A program made the position numbers and the translations under genes. A stretch of 32,167 nt of DNA from Mastigocoleus testarum BC008 (lineage in GTDB: Bacteria > Cyanobacteriota > Cyanobacteriia > Cyanobacteriales > Nostocaceae): assembly GCF_001456025.1 (NCBI RefSeq), contig NZ_LMTZ01000166.1, positions 1 through 32,167 of the forward strand, in the 5' to 3' direction. Below, in pieces: positions 12,956-21,377 of this stretch; position 1 is the stretch's first letter, and each line of letters opens with the position of its first letter. The notes under the pieces were generated by a model, which worked only from the letters and a program-made list of their open reading frames with translations, made no database searches and was not told the origin of the DNA.

Positions 12956-13513
12956 TTATTTTTGAAATAAATTTAATAAATCTCTGTGGAGCAATGAGAA
13001 TAACTTTAAGTCAACAAATTTCTCTTGGTTAAACTCGTAATCTCTGAGTGTACCTTCTTCTGTAAATCCTAACTTATGCAAAAGCAATATTGAAGGTAAA
13101 TTGTCATAATCTACCGTTACTTCTATCCGATTAAGCTCTATCACCTCAAAACCAAATTGAATAACTGCATTGAGTGCTTCACTCATAAATCCTTGTCGTC
13201 TATATTCAGCAAATATTTCGTAACCAATCTCTGCTCGTCGATGCTTTTTGATAATGTTTTTATATCCACAGGAACCAATAACTTCATTTTGCTCCTTTAT
13301 TGTGATTCCCCAACGGATTCCTTGTTGTTTTTGAAAATTCTCTGACCATATATCAATTACTTGCTGAACTTTTTTTAGACTTGGTGCTGGAGCATTGGAG
13401 TATAAAACTGTTTGAGGATCGGAGAAATTGCGATGTACTAATTGTGCATCTGAGTGTTGAATAGCTCTCAGTTGTAAACGAGGAGTTGTCAATATGGGAA
13501 ATTCAGAAAGCAT
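12956..13513 (-). CDS. GNAT-family N-acetyltransferase (RimJ/RimL type)
   Basis: 185 aa. TPRLQLRAIQHSDAQLVHR at residues 9-27 is the typical start. Then comes VIGSCGYKNI, the acetyl-CoA-binding loop region HRRAEIGYEIFAEYRRQGFM (R-R-x-G-x-M variant of Q/R-x-x-G-x-G/A), and VIELNRIEVTVDYDNLPSIL near the C-terminus with the HKLGFTEEG signature. It transfers acetyl to an amine, for example a ribosomal protein N-terminus or a small molecule; the substrate is unknown. It sits in the middle of a metal-uptake cluster but shows no specific link to it. Confidence 0.9.
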   Translation of the reverse strand: MLSEFPILTTPRLQLRAIQHSDAQLVHRNFSDPQTVLYSNAPAPSLKKVQQVIDIWSENFQKQQGIRWGITIKEQNEVIGSCGYKNIIKKHRRAEIGYEIFAEYRRQGFMSEALNAVIQFGFEVIELNRIEVTVDYDNLPSILLLHKLGFTEEGTLRDYEFNQEKFVDLKLFSLLHRDLLNLFQK

Positions 13514-13536
13514 AATTTTTGATTTTTAATTTTTTA

Positions 13537-13653
13537 TGACTTACGCACTCACAACCTAAAAATAAGGATTTAGGATTACTATTTCCTTGCGGAAACGCTA
13601 TATCTGCTAACCTAGCGTCGTAATGACGTAAATTCACGATTCGTGCGTCAGTT
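13537..13653. mobile_element. Degenerate MITE-like element with a nested SDR
   Basis: The ends GACTTACGCAC (13538-13548) and GTGCGTCAGTT (13643-13653) are inverted repeats with 10 of 11 matching and resemble the termini of the MITE at 7527. Inside, TTTCC-TTGC-GGAAA followed by CGCTATATCTGCTAAC (about 13581-13611) is an SDR of the same family as those in the tRNAs. The sequence TTTTGATTTTTAATT occurs on both sides. Confidence 0.6.
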
Positions 13654-13723
13654 CTGTTTTTTATTCTTTTGATTTTTAATTATCTCGACTTACAATTATA
13701 GGTGAATGATTTGCAATTACTCT

Positions 13724-14596
13724 TTAAACAGATTCCGGGGGATAAATATATTCGGTAACTTTATTTCCTTGAATTAAATGTTTTTCAACAATTTCTTCTG
13801 CAATCTCTGGCTTAACGCGAGTGTACCAAGTTCTATCTTCAGAATTAAATACTACAGGTCCTAATTTACAAACTTCTAAACACCCAGAAGTTCTTACTTC
13901 TATATCCAAATCTGCTTTTTCAACAGCATTTTTAAAGGCTTCATAAGTAGGTTTCCAATTACGTGAAGGTAAACATCTTCCAGAAGTACAAACTGAGATA
14001 TAAGAACGTTTTAAGGGATTTTGAGTAAATGGCATTGGTTTTGTACCTAATACATAAATATCCCGTAATTCTTCATAAAGAGCTAACTTAGATAAGTCTG
14101 GTTTACCTTCTGGTAATAAGTTCTCACCATCTACTAAAGGATTAGGTAAGAAAATTGTCATCACATTTTCATTATTACCATTCCAAAATTCAATCCCCCA
14201 ACTTCTGATTTTTCCATATTTATTAAAACGGCGATAAAAAGCCGCACGACTTACTCTTCTTTGTTGTCTTAATTCTAAGGGTGTTTGATTATTAGGACCA
14301 CCTAAATTTTCATCAATACATAAGTGTAAATGCCAAGCTTCAGTTACTACTGTTAAATAACCATCATAAAGAATACAAATTTTAGGGGGAGTAGTAAATC
14401 CTAGTTCTAAAACGCCACCTTGAACAACATGTCCTAATTCTACCTGCTGCCAATTTTGTTGAAATAAGGTGTAAAGTAGCGATGATAAAACATCACAACT
14501 ACAATCAATATCCTCATATTCAACTTTACCCCCCATCGGTAAATCTTCTGTAACTTGGCGGTTTAATGGCGTTACCCAAGGATGATAATTACTCAT
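13724..14596 (-). CDS. (2Fe-2S) ferredoxin-domain protein of the cobalamin/metal cluster
   Basis: 290 aa. The C-terminal ~90 residues (from 199) form a thioredoxin-like ferredoxin domain with four cysteines at about 203, 208, 239 and 243 (SVCTSGRC and SGCLEVC), the ligands of a 2Fe-2S cluster. The N-terminal ~190 residues are a separate domain with EAWHLHLCIDENLGGP; its function is not known to me. It is cytoplasmic, with no signal peptide. In other cyanobacteria such proteins are found with TonB receptors and FecCD transporters, so a role in metal or cofactor reduction after uptake is plausible but inferred. Same strand as the receptor upstream, with a 148-bp gap. Confidence 0.8.
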   Translation of the reverse strand: MSNYHPWVTPLNRQVTEDLPMGGKVEYEDIDCSCDVLSSLLYTLFQQNWQQVELGHVVQGGVLELGFTTPPKICILYDGYLTVVTEAWHLHLCIDENLGGPNNQTPLELRQQRRVSRAAFYRRFNKYGKIRSWGIEFWNGNNENVMTIFLPNPLVDGENLLPEGKPDLSKLALYEELRDIYVLGTKPMPFTQNPLKRSYISVCTSGRCLPSRNWKPTYEAFKNAVEKADLDIEVRTSGCLEVCKLGPVVFNSEDRTWYTRVKPEIAEEIVEKHLIQGNKVTEYIYPPESV

Positions 14597-14708
14597 GGCG
14601 ATTTTAGATTTAAGGTTCTTATGATAGAAGATTCTGACGATAGATATATGGATTTCCTATTTACTCCTAATATTCTATTCTCAATAACCTATTTCCAATG
14701 CCCTATTG

Positions 14709-14748
14709 CTAATGTCTTATTCCTAATATCTTATTCCTAATGTCTTAA
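14709..14748. repeat. Heptamer repeat array (TCTTATT/CCTAATG)
   Basis: Alternating heptamers TCTTATT and CCTAAT(A/G) for about six units, between the TonB receptor stop (14745) and the (2Fe-2S) gene. Confidence 0.6.
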
Positions 14749-16964
14749 AACTTATAATTAACACCTGCTTGAACTATTCTACCTGCATCAGGAAAACCAG
14801 GAAATAACTGAAATCTCCGATCTAAAATGTTTTCTATACTACCATTGAATGCTAAATTTTTACTTACAGGAACTCGCAATTTAAAATCAAAAGTTGTGTA
14901 ACCGGGTAAAGATTCTGTATTAGTATTATTTGTGGGATAACGACCCAAAGAACGCATTAAAACCCCTGCATACCAACCTTGAGCATTTTCGTAGGAAAGT
15001 CCTAAATTAATACTATCAGCACCTGCAAATCTTAGTTCCTTGTCAACTTCTGCAGGGTTACTACTTTCAAGGATTCGTGGATCATTCGCAGTATAATTCC
15101 CAAAGAAGTATAAATTTCTTGCTAACTGCAAATTTAAGGCAAGTTCTATCCCAGTAGTCCGAACTTTACCAATATTTTCATAGGTCGAATTGACAAAATC
15201 GAAAGCAATATTATCGGATATAGTGTTGCTGAAAAAAGTGAAACGTATTAAACCGATATCTCCTAACTGTTGGTCGATACCGATATCAAAACTATCACCC
15301 CTTTCTGGTTTTAAGTCTGGATTACCTTGCGCAAAGGGAGAATTACTAAATAAGTTAAATAGAGTCGGAACTCGGAAATTACGAATATAGTTACCTCGGA
15401 GGGTAGTAGTTTCTCCCAAATTCCAACGCGCACCGATCGCCGGAGAAGTCACAGAACCATTTATCAAACTATTAAAATCTTGGCGCAATCCAAAGTTTAA
15501 TCTCACATCGGGAATAACATCCACAAGGTATTTAGCAAATACCGCTCCCTGTCCGATACTATCATCATAATTTTCTGTTTCCGTTCCATCTGCAAGGTTA
15601 CGAGTAATATTTTTAGCGCTGACGTTGCGGTAGTCAAAACCATAAGTAATATTTTGATTTTGAGTAATTTGCCAGTTATGCTGTATCTGAAAACCCAAGG
15701 AACGTTGGTTATTATCAAACTGTTGATGGGTGCTGATGTCTCCCGTGCGATTGTCAAAGCGGGTATTGAGGAAATCTAAATAGACTCTCGCTGTTAATAA
15801 AGAATCATCTGCTTTTCCTAATTTTGCATTCCAACTTAAATCTGTAAGAACTTGGTCGGTGTACTTACGATTATTATCGGTAAGGGAATTAAAAGCAGCT
15901 TGAGAAATTTGCGGAATTGCTACACCACCGGGAACTCCTTGGTCTTTAGCAAGATAAATGGTGTTGAAACTCAAACTTTGGCGATCACTCAATTGTGCAT
16001 CGACCTGTAAATTAAGATTATTGTAGAGTACATCGGCATTTTCCCTTGTTCCATCAAAGTCAACTTCGGGAATAGAATAATCAAAATTATTGTTAGCACG
16101 AGTGCGGTTATAACCTAGTAACCAAGAGACATTACCCTGTTTACCACTAGTTTGAATGCTTTGTTCGTTTAAATTGTAGCTACCTAATCTTAGTTGAGTT
16201 GTAGTAGTAATATCTTTTGTCGGACGACGGGTAATAATATTGATAGTCCCTCCAATCGCATCGGAACCGTAGAGGGTAGAACCTCCACCAGGAAGAACTT
16301 CAACTCTTTCAACAATATCAGTTGTAATTTCTGAAAGGTCGAAACCACCACTACCAAGATTATTAACTGGTCTTCCATTGAGTAATATTAATACTTGTCC
16401 CGTATTAGAACCGCGAATAAACTGACCGCTCAAACCACCAATTTCTGTCCCTACAGTACCATCAGGTAAAATACCAGGGACAAATCTCAGCGCTTCTTTG
16501 ACAGTACGCGCACCTTGAGCTTCAATTTCCTCGCGGTTGATGACGTAAACTGGACGAGTCGCATCACGTACCTTTCCTTCACTACGAAATGGTGTGAATA
16601 CCGGTTGATCTAATATTTCTCCTACAACGGTAAGCTCAATATCTGCTTCTTCTCGATCTTCTTTCTCCGCTTCTTGTGTTGGAGGTTTTTTTTGAGCAAT
16701 ATCTTCTACTTTTTCAGTATTAGATAAATCAGTATTAGATAAATCAGTATTAGATGAAGTATTTTCAGATATTACTTCTGGTGATACTATTTTGGGAATT
16801 ATTTTTAAATCCTTTGCATCACCTTGATATTGGGAAAATTCTGATAATTGTAGAATCTTTTGTGCTGTAGCGTTATCATTTCCCAACAAAAATCCTAAGT
16901 TTACAGTTATCGCGATCGCAAAAAACTGCATTCCCAATTGGGAATTAAGGGTAATATTTTTCAT
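14745..16964 (-). CDS. btuB: TonB-dependent outer-membrane receptor, BtuB-like, under a cobalamin riboswitch
   Basis: 739 aa. The signal peptide ends near residue 34 (NATAQ). A Ser/Asn/Thr/Asp/Leu repeat (SNTDL, three copies) links it to a TonB-box-like segment (IELTVVGEI, ~109-117). The plug domain spans ~140-250 with RPVYVINREEIEAQGARTVK, FIRGSNTGQVLILLNGRPVN and GGGSTLYGSDAIGGTINIIT. A ~480-residue beta-barrel follows and ends in GRIVQAGVNYKF with a terminal aromatic residue. The receptor imports a large ligand across the outer membrane using TonB energy. The cobalamin riboswitch in the leader points to cobalamin or a cobalt compound as ligand and makes the BtuB name likely. Confidence 0.9.
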   Translation of the reverse strand: MKNITLNSQLGMQFFAIAITVNLGFLLGNDNATAQKILQLSEFSQYQGDAKDLKIIPKIVSPEVISENTSSNTDLSNTDLSNTEKVEDIAQKKPPTQEAEKEDREEADIELTVVGEILDQPVFTPFRSEGKVRDATRPVYVINREEIEAQGARTVKEALRFVPGILPDGTVGTEIGGLSGQFIRGSNTGQVLILLNGRPVNNLGSGGFDLSEITTDIVERVEVLPGGGSTLYGSDAIGGTINIITRRPTKDITTTTQLRLGSYNLNEQSIQTSGKQGNVSWLLGYNRTRANNNFDYSIPEVDFDGTRENADVLYNNLNLQVDAQLSDRQSLSFNTIYLAKDQGVPGGVAIPQISQAAFNSLTDNNRKYTDQVLTDLSWNAKLGKADDSLLTARVYLDFLNTRFDNRTGDISTHQQFDNNQRSLGFQIQHNWQITQNQNITYGFDYRNVSAKNITRNLADGTETENYDDSIGQGAVFAKYLVDVIPDVRLNFGLRQDFNSLINGSVTSPAIGARWNLGETTTLRGNYIRNFRVPTLFNLFSNSPFAQGNPDLKPERGDSFDIGIDQQLGDIGLIRFTFFSNTISDNIAFDFVNSTYENIGKVRTTGIELALNLQLARNLYFFGNYTANDPRILESSNPAEVDKELRFAGADSINLGLSYENAQGWYAGVLMRSLGRYPTNNTNTESLPGYTTFDFKLRVPVSKNLAFNGSIENILDRRFQLFPGFPDAGRIVQAGVNYKF

Positions 16965-17002
16965 CTGTACCTCGCAGACAATTATATGTTTATGTCATAA
17001 TT

Positions 17003-17127
17003 GGCGGGCATTCTGACTAAGAGACAAAGACTTAGAAACAAGTATTGTCTCCTCACAGCTGCGGGACAGCGCCGGATTTTCACCGGACTTTCCCCTTTAC
17101 ATCTGATGGCTGATCCACATCAGAACC
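17003..17127 (-). ncRNA. Cobalamin riboswitch
   Basis: Read on the minus strand, the core is AAGGGGAAAGTCCGGTG, AAAATCCGGCGCTG, then TCCCGCAGCTGTGAGGAG, ending in AGTCAGAATGCCCGCC. The invariant B12-box-like GCGCTGTCCCGCAGCTGTGA block matches the Rfam cobalamin class. The element ends about 38 bases before the ATG of the TonB receptor at 16964, so cobalamin binding is expected to switch off its translation or transcription. No separate terminator is evident between, which favours control at translation initiation. The exact 5' edge (paired stem P1) is approximate. Confidence 0.93.
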
Positions 17128-17358
17128 AATTAGTAAATTAGAGATTAGAAATTAGAGATTAAGATTAGATTAGCATATCCAGCCTTAAGTACATTTAGAG
17201 AATATCTAAGATTTGGATACAAAAAAAGAGTAGGAAATGGCGAGTAGGAGTAACTTTAATCACCGAAGTTTCATGCGATCAATATTAAGTAGCAATAATA
17301 AATATTTATTAAGCTTTGTGACACAAAATTTTGTAGGAAAATTCTTTCTTTTTTATCT

Positions 17359-17718
17359 TTATAGTATACGCGTACCGTTATCTACCGATAAATTAGGTTG
17401 CAGTAAAACAGTACCATTTGTATTGCAAACAGCAGCTAAAACTAAAACTTCTGATTTAACTCCAGCAACTAATTTAGGAGGAAAGTTAACAACAGCAACT
17501 ACCTGTTGGTTAAGTAATTTTTCTTTTGAATAATTTTCAACGATTTGAGCAGAACTCGTTTTTATTCCCAGTTCTCCAAAATCTATTGTCAAAATATATG
17601 CAGGTTTTCTGGCTTTAATATTTTCTTTGACTTCAATAACTTTCCCAACTCTCATATCTACTTTTAGAAAAGTATCAAAATCAATTGGTAATCCTGATTC
17701 GTTTTTATGATTATCCAT
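17359..17718 (-). CDS. csaA: CsaA-type tRNA-binding-domain protein
   Basis: 119 aa, the family size. After a short tail it reads VDMRVGKVIEVKENIKARKP (R-V-G-x-V-x-x-V of the OB-fold), then AYILTIDFGELGIKTSSAQI, VVAVVNFPPKLVAGVKSEVL and TVLLQPNLSVDNGTRI. This is the complete tRNA-binding domain seen in CsaA and in the C-terminus of methionyl-tRNA synthetase. CsaA is a homodimer with chaperone-like activity linked to export in Bacillus. It separates the CbiQ gene from the TonB receptor, on the same strand. Confidence 0.9.
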   Translation of the reverse strand: MDNHKNESGLPIDFDTFLKVDMRVGKVIEVKENIKARKPAYILTIDFGELGIKTSSAQIVENYSKEKLLNQQVVAVVNFPPKLVAGVKSEVLVLAAVCNTNGTVLLQPNLSVDNGTRIL

Positions 17719-17750
17719 AAATGAATTTATAATTTAAAAATTGATAATTG

Positions 17751-17837
17751 AAAAACTATAACTCAAAAAACTATAACTCAAAAAACTATAACTCAAAAAA
17801 ATATAACTCAAAAAAATATAACTTAAGAAACTATAAC
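17751..17837. repeat. 15-bp tandem repeat between cbiQ and csaA
   Basis: About six copies of a unit near CTATAACTCAAAAAA, with minor A/C and T changes, abut the cbiQ stop codon. No hairpin is obvious. Confidence 0.85.
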
Positions 17838-18650
17838 TTAAATAATTTCCCAGAGAAGTAAACTGGTAGCAACTATAACTGTACCCAATAAAGCCAAAAT
17901 ACTTAATAAATCATGTTTTGCTGACTTATTATTCATCATATTAGGTTTGACAATACTTGTTGTTAGATCGCCATAACCCCTTAACTGCATAGCAGCATAC
18001 ACCCTTTCCGACTGTTCGTAACTTCGCAAAAATAAAGAAGCAGTCACCGCTGCTAAAACAGATATATGTCGAAATATAGATATATTATATTTACGATGGG
18101 ATTGTTTTTTTGTTGTGTATCCCCTTAGTCGCATGGCTTGCTGCATCTGAGAAAAATCAACAAATATTTGATATATATAACGATAGGAAAGTATCAGCAT
18201 ATCCGCAATTACTCCAGACAAACCTAATTGTCGCATGGCTCGAATTGTTGTCAGAAATGGAGTAGTTCCTAACATAACTAATCCCAATGTAAAAATACTG
18301 AAAAACCTACAGATAATTATTAAAACTAATAAAGAACCTTCCTGTCGCAGTTTGATAAAACTCCATTGCCAAATTACATCTTCACCACGCATAAACGGCA
18401 ATAAAAAAATAATCCCTAGCAAGAACAAACCCGGATAATGTAAGCGTGAAAATAAAAATATTAATGGTAATTTGCTGATATAATAAAAGATGATTGTTAT
18501 CCCTAAAATAACAGGAATTAGCGAAATATCTTTGACAAAAGCAAAGCTAAGAATTAGTAGACTGATGGCAATAATCTTATATTTCGGATGCCAAGAGTGT
18601 ATTAACGAATCTAGATCGGCATATTTGTCTATAGCAAATTTATCAGCCAT
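17838..18650 (-). CDS. cbiQ: Energy-coupling factor transporter T subunit CbiQ (Co/Ni)
   Basis: 270 aa from the ATG at 18650; this start overlaps the CbiM stop (ATGGCTGA) and follows GGAAGG, while the longer frame to 18698 adds 16 residues without support. The protein has five to six transmembrane helices. It carries two coupling motifs: QQAMRLRGY and YAAMQLRGYG, matching the A-x-x-x-R-G signatures by which T subunits contact their ATPases. CbiQ connects the substrate-specific subunit CbiM to two ATPase subunits. The usual ATPase gene cbiO is not beside it; csaA follows. Confidence 0.93.
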   Translation of the reverse strand: MADKFAIDKYADLDSLIHSWHPKYKIIAISLLILSFAFVKDISLIPVILGITIIFYYISKLPLIFLFSRLHYPGLFLLGIIFLLPFMRGEDVIWQWSFIKLRQEGSLLVLIIICRFFSIFTLGLVMLGTTPFLTTIRAMRQLGLSGVIADMLILSYRYIYQIFVDFSQMQQAMRLRGYTTKKQSHRKYNISIFRHISVLAAVTASLFLRSYEQSERVYAAMQLRGYGDLTTSIVKPNMMNNKSAKHDLLSILALLGTVIVATSLLLWEII

Positions 18651-19293
18651 TACCTTCCAATAACTGAGGTTTAGCCTGTTGTAAAAATAGCACAACAAAA
18701 GTTGTAAAAATTCCCTCCAATATCATCAAGGGAATATGAGTAATAACTAATCCCAAAGTTGCGACACGCTCGCTATCTGCATGCTCTCCAGTCCCAAGGG
18801 TACTAACCACCAAACCAAAAAATAATATAACCGTGAGAGCAACACCCAGTGCTCCCGCAAAAAAAGCGAAAATTCCTGTTGTCACTCGCTTGTTAAAATA
18901 TCTTTCTATAAAACTTCGCCAACTAAATAGATGATAAATCAATAAAGCAGGAATACCGACAATTGCTGCATTGAGTCCTAAAGTCGAAAGTCCCCCATGT
19001 CCTAACATCACTGCTTGAAAAAACAAGCCAATTAAAATCGCTGGAAATGCATAATAGCCTAGTACTACACCTAGCAAACCATTGAGAATTAAATGTAGAC
19101 TAGTGGGTGGAAAAGGAATATGAATTGAAGATGCAACAAAAAATGCTGCTGTGAGTAAAGAGGCTTTAGGAATACCTTGAGTAGGTTCAGATTGACGATT
19201 GATTTGGTGCAGCGAATACCATGTAGTTAAACTAGTAATAGCATAACCACCAATTACCACTGGTGCTGGAAGAAGTCCATCAGATATGTGCAT
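18643..19293 (-). CDS. cbiM: Cobalt/nickel ECF transporter S subunit CbiM (NikM)
   Basis: 216 aa from the ATG at 19293, giving MHISDGLLPAPVV; the N-terminal Met-His is the metal-binding hallmark, so the 13-residue longer frame (19332) is rejected. Conserved FPPTSLHLILNGLLGVVLGY and LMLG(H)GGLSTLGLNA segments follow, with six or seven transmembrane helices. This S subunit captures Co2+ or Ni2+ and hands it to CbiQ. It overlaps the NikL-like gene by 14 bp and the CbiQ start by 8 bp, so the three form an operon. Confidence 0.93.
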   Translation of the reverse strand: MHISDGLLPAPVVIGGYAITSLTTWYSLHQINRQSEPTQGIPKASLLTAAFFVASSIHIPFPPTSLHLILNGLLGVVLGYYAFPAILIGLFFQAVMLGHGGLSTLGLNAAIVGIPALLIYHLFSWRSFIERYFNKRVTTGIFAFFAGALGVALTVILFFGLVVSTLGTGEHADSERVATLGLVITHIPLMILEGIFTTFVVLFLQQAKPQLLEGNG

Positions 19294-19813
19294 TTTTCTT
19301 GCGACTTGAGAAAAACAAAGCGGTTCCGACACATCCCCAAATAACTGAAGCTATCATCAAACCTCTTTGCATGGGTGTGTACTCAAGGTTGTCAGATTCT
19401 TTAGAAATGCTGACTACTTGTTCTGGGGTGGAAGAATTTGAACTTGTTGTTGCTTGTGTTTGTTGTATTTCTTCTATTTGTTGTGTTTGTGCTTTTGAAG
19501 TTACAGGAACTTGAATAACTCCTCCGTGTCCCAAATGACGAACTTTAACTTTCCAGTTTCCTATTTTTGTCGAGTCTGGTTGAAATAAAAAACGTCCCTT
19601 TTGATCGGTTGTTCCAGTTAACCAGGGTTGAGACGGATTATCTGGAGTATAAACCAAAATTTGGGCTTTCCCCATCGGTTTACCAGTGTCGTAAACAGCA
19701 TTAATTACAATTGCTTCAGTATTTTCGTAGCTAATTTTTGTCCCATGAGCAAGTATTTTTGTAGGTAAGCTCAAAGTTACAAAAATAAACATTGGCAGCA
19801 AAATTTGCTTCAT
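19280..19813 (-). CDS. NikL/CbiL-like exported protein of the metal ECF transporter
   Basis: 177 aa. The signal peptide ends at ILA-HG (Ala22), exposing a His at the mature N-terminus as in NikL proteins. A carboxypeptidase-regulatory-like beta-sandwich follows (~25-100: YDTGKPMGKAQILVYTPDNP, TTDQKGRFLFQPD, GNWKVKVRHLGHGG). Then comes a Gln/Thr/Ser linker and a C-terminal transmembrane helix (GLMIASVIWGCVGTALFF). NikL/NikK/CbiN-type partners help CbiM/NikM load metal. It is the first gene of the operon. Cobalt versus nickel cannot be told. Confidence 0.82.
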   Translation of the reverse strand: MKQILLPMFIFVTLSLPTKILAHGTKISYENTEAIVINAVYDTGKPMGKAQILVYTPDNPSQPWLTGTTDQKGRFLFQPDSTKIGNWKVKVRHLGHGGVIQVPVTSKAQTQQIEEIQQTQATTSSNSSTPEQVVSISKESDNLEYTPMQRGLMIASVIWGCVGTALFFSSRKKNAHI

Positions 19814-19886
19814 GGAAATTCAAATTATTTTGGATAATTTTGTTTTAATTATATTTATTTTATACTCTTACAGAACAACTGAATGA

Positions 19887-19926
19887 CTATCTAAAAATGA
19901 TAGATAACATATAAAAATATCTATAG
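19887..19926. promoter_or_regulatory. Overlapping inverted repeats in the divergent metal promoter region
   Basis: CTATC (19887-19891) pairs with GATAG (19899-19903), and ATAGATA (19900-19906) pairs with TATCTAT (19918-19924). The same middle half-site is shared. The motif lies between the NikL-like gene and the COG0523 gene, where a metalloregulator could control both. The pattern does not clearly match the Zur, Fur or NikR consensus I know. Confidence 0.4.
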
Positions 19927-20072
19927 TTGATCCAAAATTTATAGAGATAATAAACGAAATGGAATAAATATTGAGGTACAAATAAGTCTATTTGATGTCT
20001 GGTAAAACAAGATGGATGTATAGCAAATGTTATTGTGTACTTTTATCAATGTAAATCAAGTACTTGTATCTG

Positions 20073-21080
20073 ATGATAATGGGAATAACTAAGTATCACA
20101 AACACAAAACGCCTGTGACTATTATTACAGGTTTTCTAGGAAGTGGTAAAACTACTACTATGAATCACATTTTGACCAATCGCCGGAATCTAAAAGTTGC
20201 TGTTTTGGTCAATGAGTTTGGAGACATTAATATTGATAGTCAGCTTTTAGTTTCTATAGATCGAGATATGGTGCAACTAAGTAATGGTTGTATCTGTTGC
20301 ACTATTAACGCTAGTTTAATTGATGCTGTTAATAAAGTTTTAGAGTCTCAAGATATCGATTATATCGTCATTGAAACTACAGGTTTAGCCGAACCCATTC
20401 CCTTAATGATGACTTTTCTTAGCAGCGAGTTGAGTAATGTCACTCGTTTAGATTCTATTTTAACTGTCATAGACGCAGAGGGTTTTACTAATAATTATTT
20501 TGAGAGTGAAATTGCTTTAAATCAAATAATTTATGGTGATATTATTCTGCTCAATAAAACTGATTTAGTTTCCGAAGCCAAACTTCAAAATATAGAAAAT
20601 TATATCCATTCAGTTAAAGTCGGTGCCAGAATTTTACGTACTCAACACGGTCAAGTGGCTTTACCTTTAATTTTAGATGTAGGAAATAATCATACGAAAA
20701 ATATAACTTCAACAAATCCAACTTCAAAAAATTTAAACTTTACTTCCTTACAACATAGTCTTGTTAATTCATCTCATGTTAATCGTTTGAAGGAAAATGA
20801 TTTTATGTCGGTTTCCTTTCAGAGCGATCAACCTTTAGTTATTGAAAAATTTACTAAGTTTTTAGACGAACAATTGCCAGAAACAGTATTTAGAGCTAAA
20901 GGAATTATTTGGTATCAAGGAAGCAAACTACGTCACATTTTTCAACTGAGTGGTAAACGTTGTAATTTTCAGAGAGATAAATGGAAAGATTCTCCGTCCA
21001 ATCAATTAGTTTTCATTGGACGAAATTTAGATGCTAATAAAATTAAAAATCAGTTAGAGCAATGTCTTGCTACTAATTAA
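20073..21080 (+). CDS. COG0523 (CobW-family) G3E GTPase, metal chaperone
   Basis: 335 aa from the ATG at 20073; the frame extends three codons to a TTG. Walker A is GFLGSGKTT (20-28), followed by VNEFGDINIDSQL. The metal-binding motif GCICC is at ~71-75, then VIETTGLAEPIPLM (G3 region) and ILLNKTDL (G4). The C-terminal CobW_C domain has MSVSFQSDQPLVIEKFTKFL and GKRCNFQRDKW. COG0523 proteins hydrolyse GTP and deliver metals such as Zn or Co to client proteins. It is divergent from the ECF operon and convergent with the Cys-motif protein at 21117. Confidence 0.92.
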   Translation: MIMGITKYHKHKTPVTIITGFLGSGKTTTMNHILTNRRNLKVAVLVNEFGDINIDSQLLVSIDRDMVQLSNGCICCTINASLIDAVNKVLESQDIDYIVIETTGLAEPIPLMMTFLSSELSNVTRLDSILTVIDAEGFTNNYFESEIALNQIIYGDIILLNKTDLVSEAKLQNIENYIHSVKVGARILRTQHGQVALPLILDVGNNHTKNITSTNPTSKNLNFTSLQHSLVNSSHVNRLKENDFMSVSFQSDQPLVIEKFTKFLDEQLPETVFRAKGIIWYQGSKLRHIFQLSGKRCNFQRDKWKDSPSNQLVFIGRNLDANKIKNQLEQCLATN

Positions 21081-21116
21081 AAAATACAGTGGAACATTGA
21101 AAATTACTGTGAAGTA

Positions 21117-21377
21117 TTATTTATCCTCAACGAGTTTAGATATATTTGAATAATCAATTTCAGCAATAGATTTATGAATTTTGTATTGCTGTACGGGGTT
21201 TGTCATCAAATTAATTACTGTTTCAATTGGCGAACAACCAGGTTCGGTACAGTGTAACTGACTTAAAGAAATGGAAACTTCCTCATCAAGTTGAAATGCT
21301 TGATAAATCCACTCCTTAACTTGCTTAATTTCTTGAAAATTCGCTTTCTGAGATTGTTTTCCAAAAGTAAAGCTCAT
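21117..21377 (-). CDS. Small protein with a CTEPGC motif, probable metal-related partner of the GTPase
   Basis: 86 aa, cytoplasmic. After a helical N-terminus it reads SLSQLHCTEPGCSPIETVIN, with cysteines at ~43 and 48 and Glu/Pro between. Such a Cys-x4-Cys motif with neighbouring Glu suggests a metal or cluster site. I do not recognise a named family. It ends 37 bp from the COG0523 stop in opposite orientation, so the link is by neighbourhood only. Confidence 0.65.
   Translation of the reverse strand: MSFTFGKQSQKANFQEIKQVKEWIYQAFQLDEEVSISLSQLHCTEPGCSPIETVINLMTNPVQQYKIHKSIAEIDYSNISKLVEDK

Noticed and set aside
15190..16378. Short frames on either strand within the TonB receptor
   Set aside because: Shadows of a complete 739-codon gene.
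17237..17533. 98-codon plus-strand frame
   Set aside because: Antisense to csaA over most of its length.
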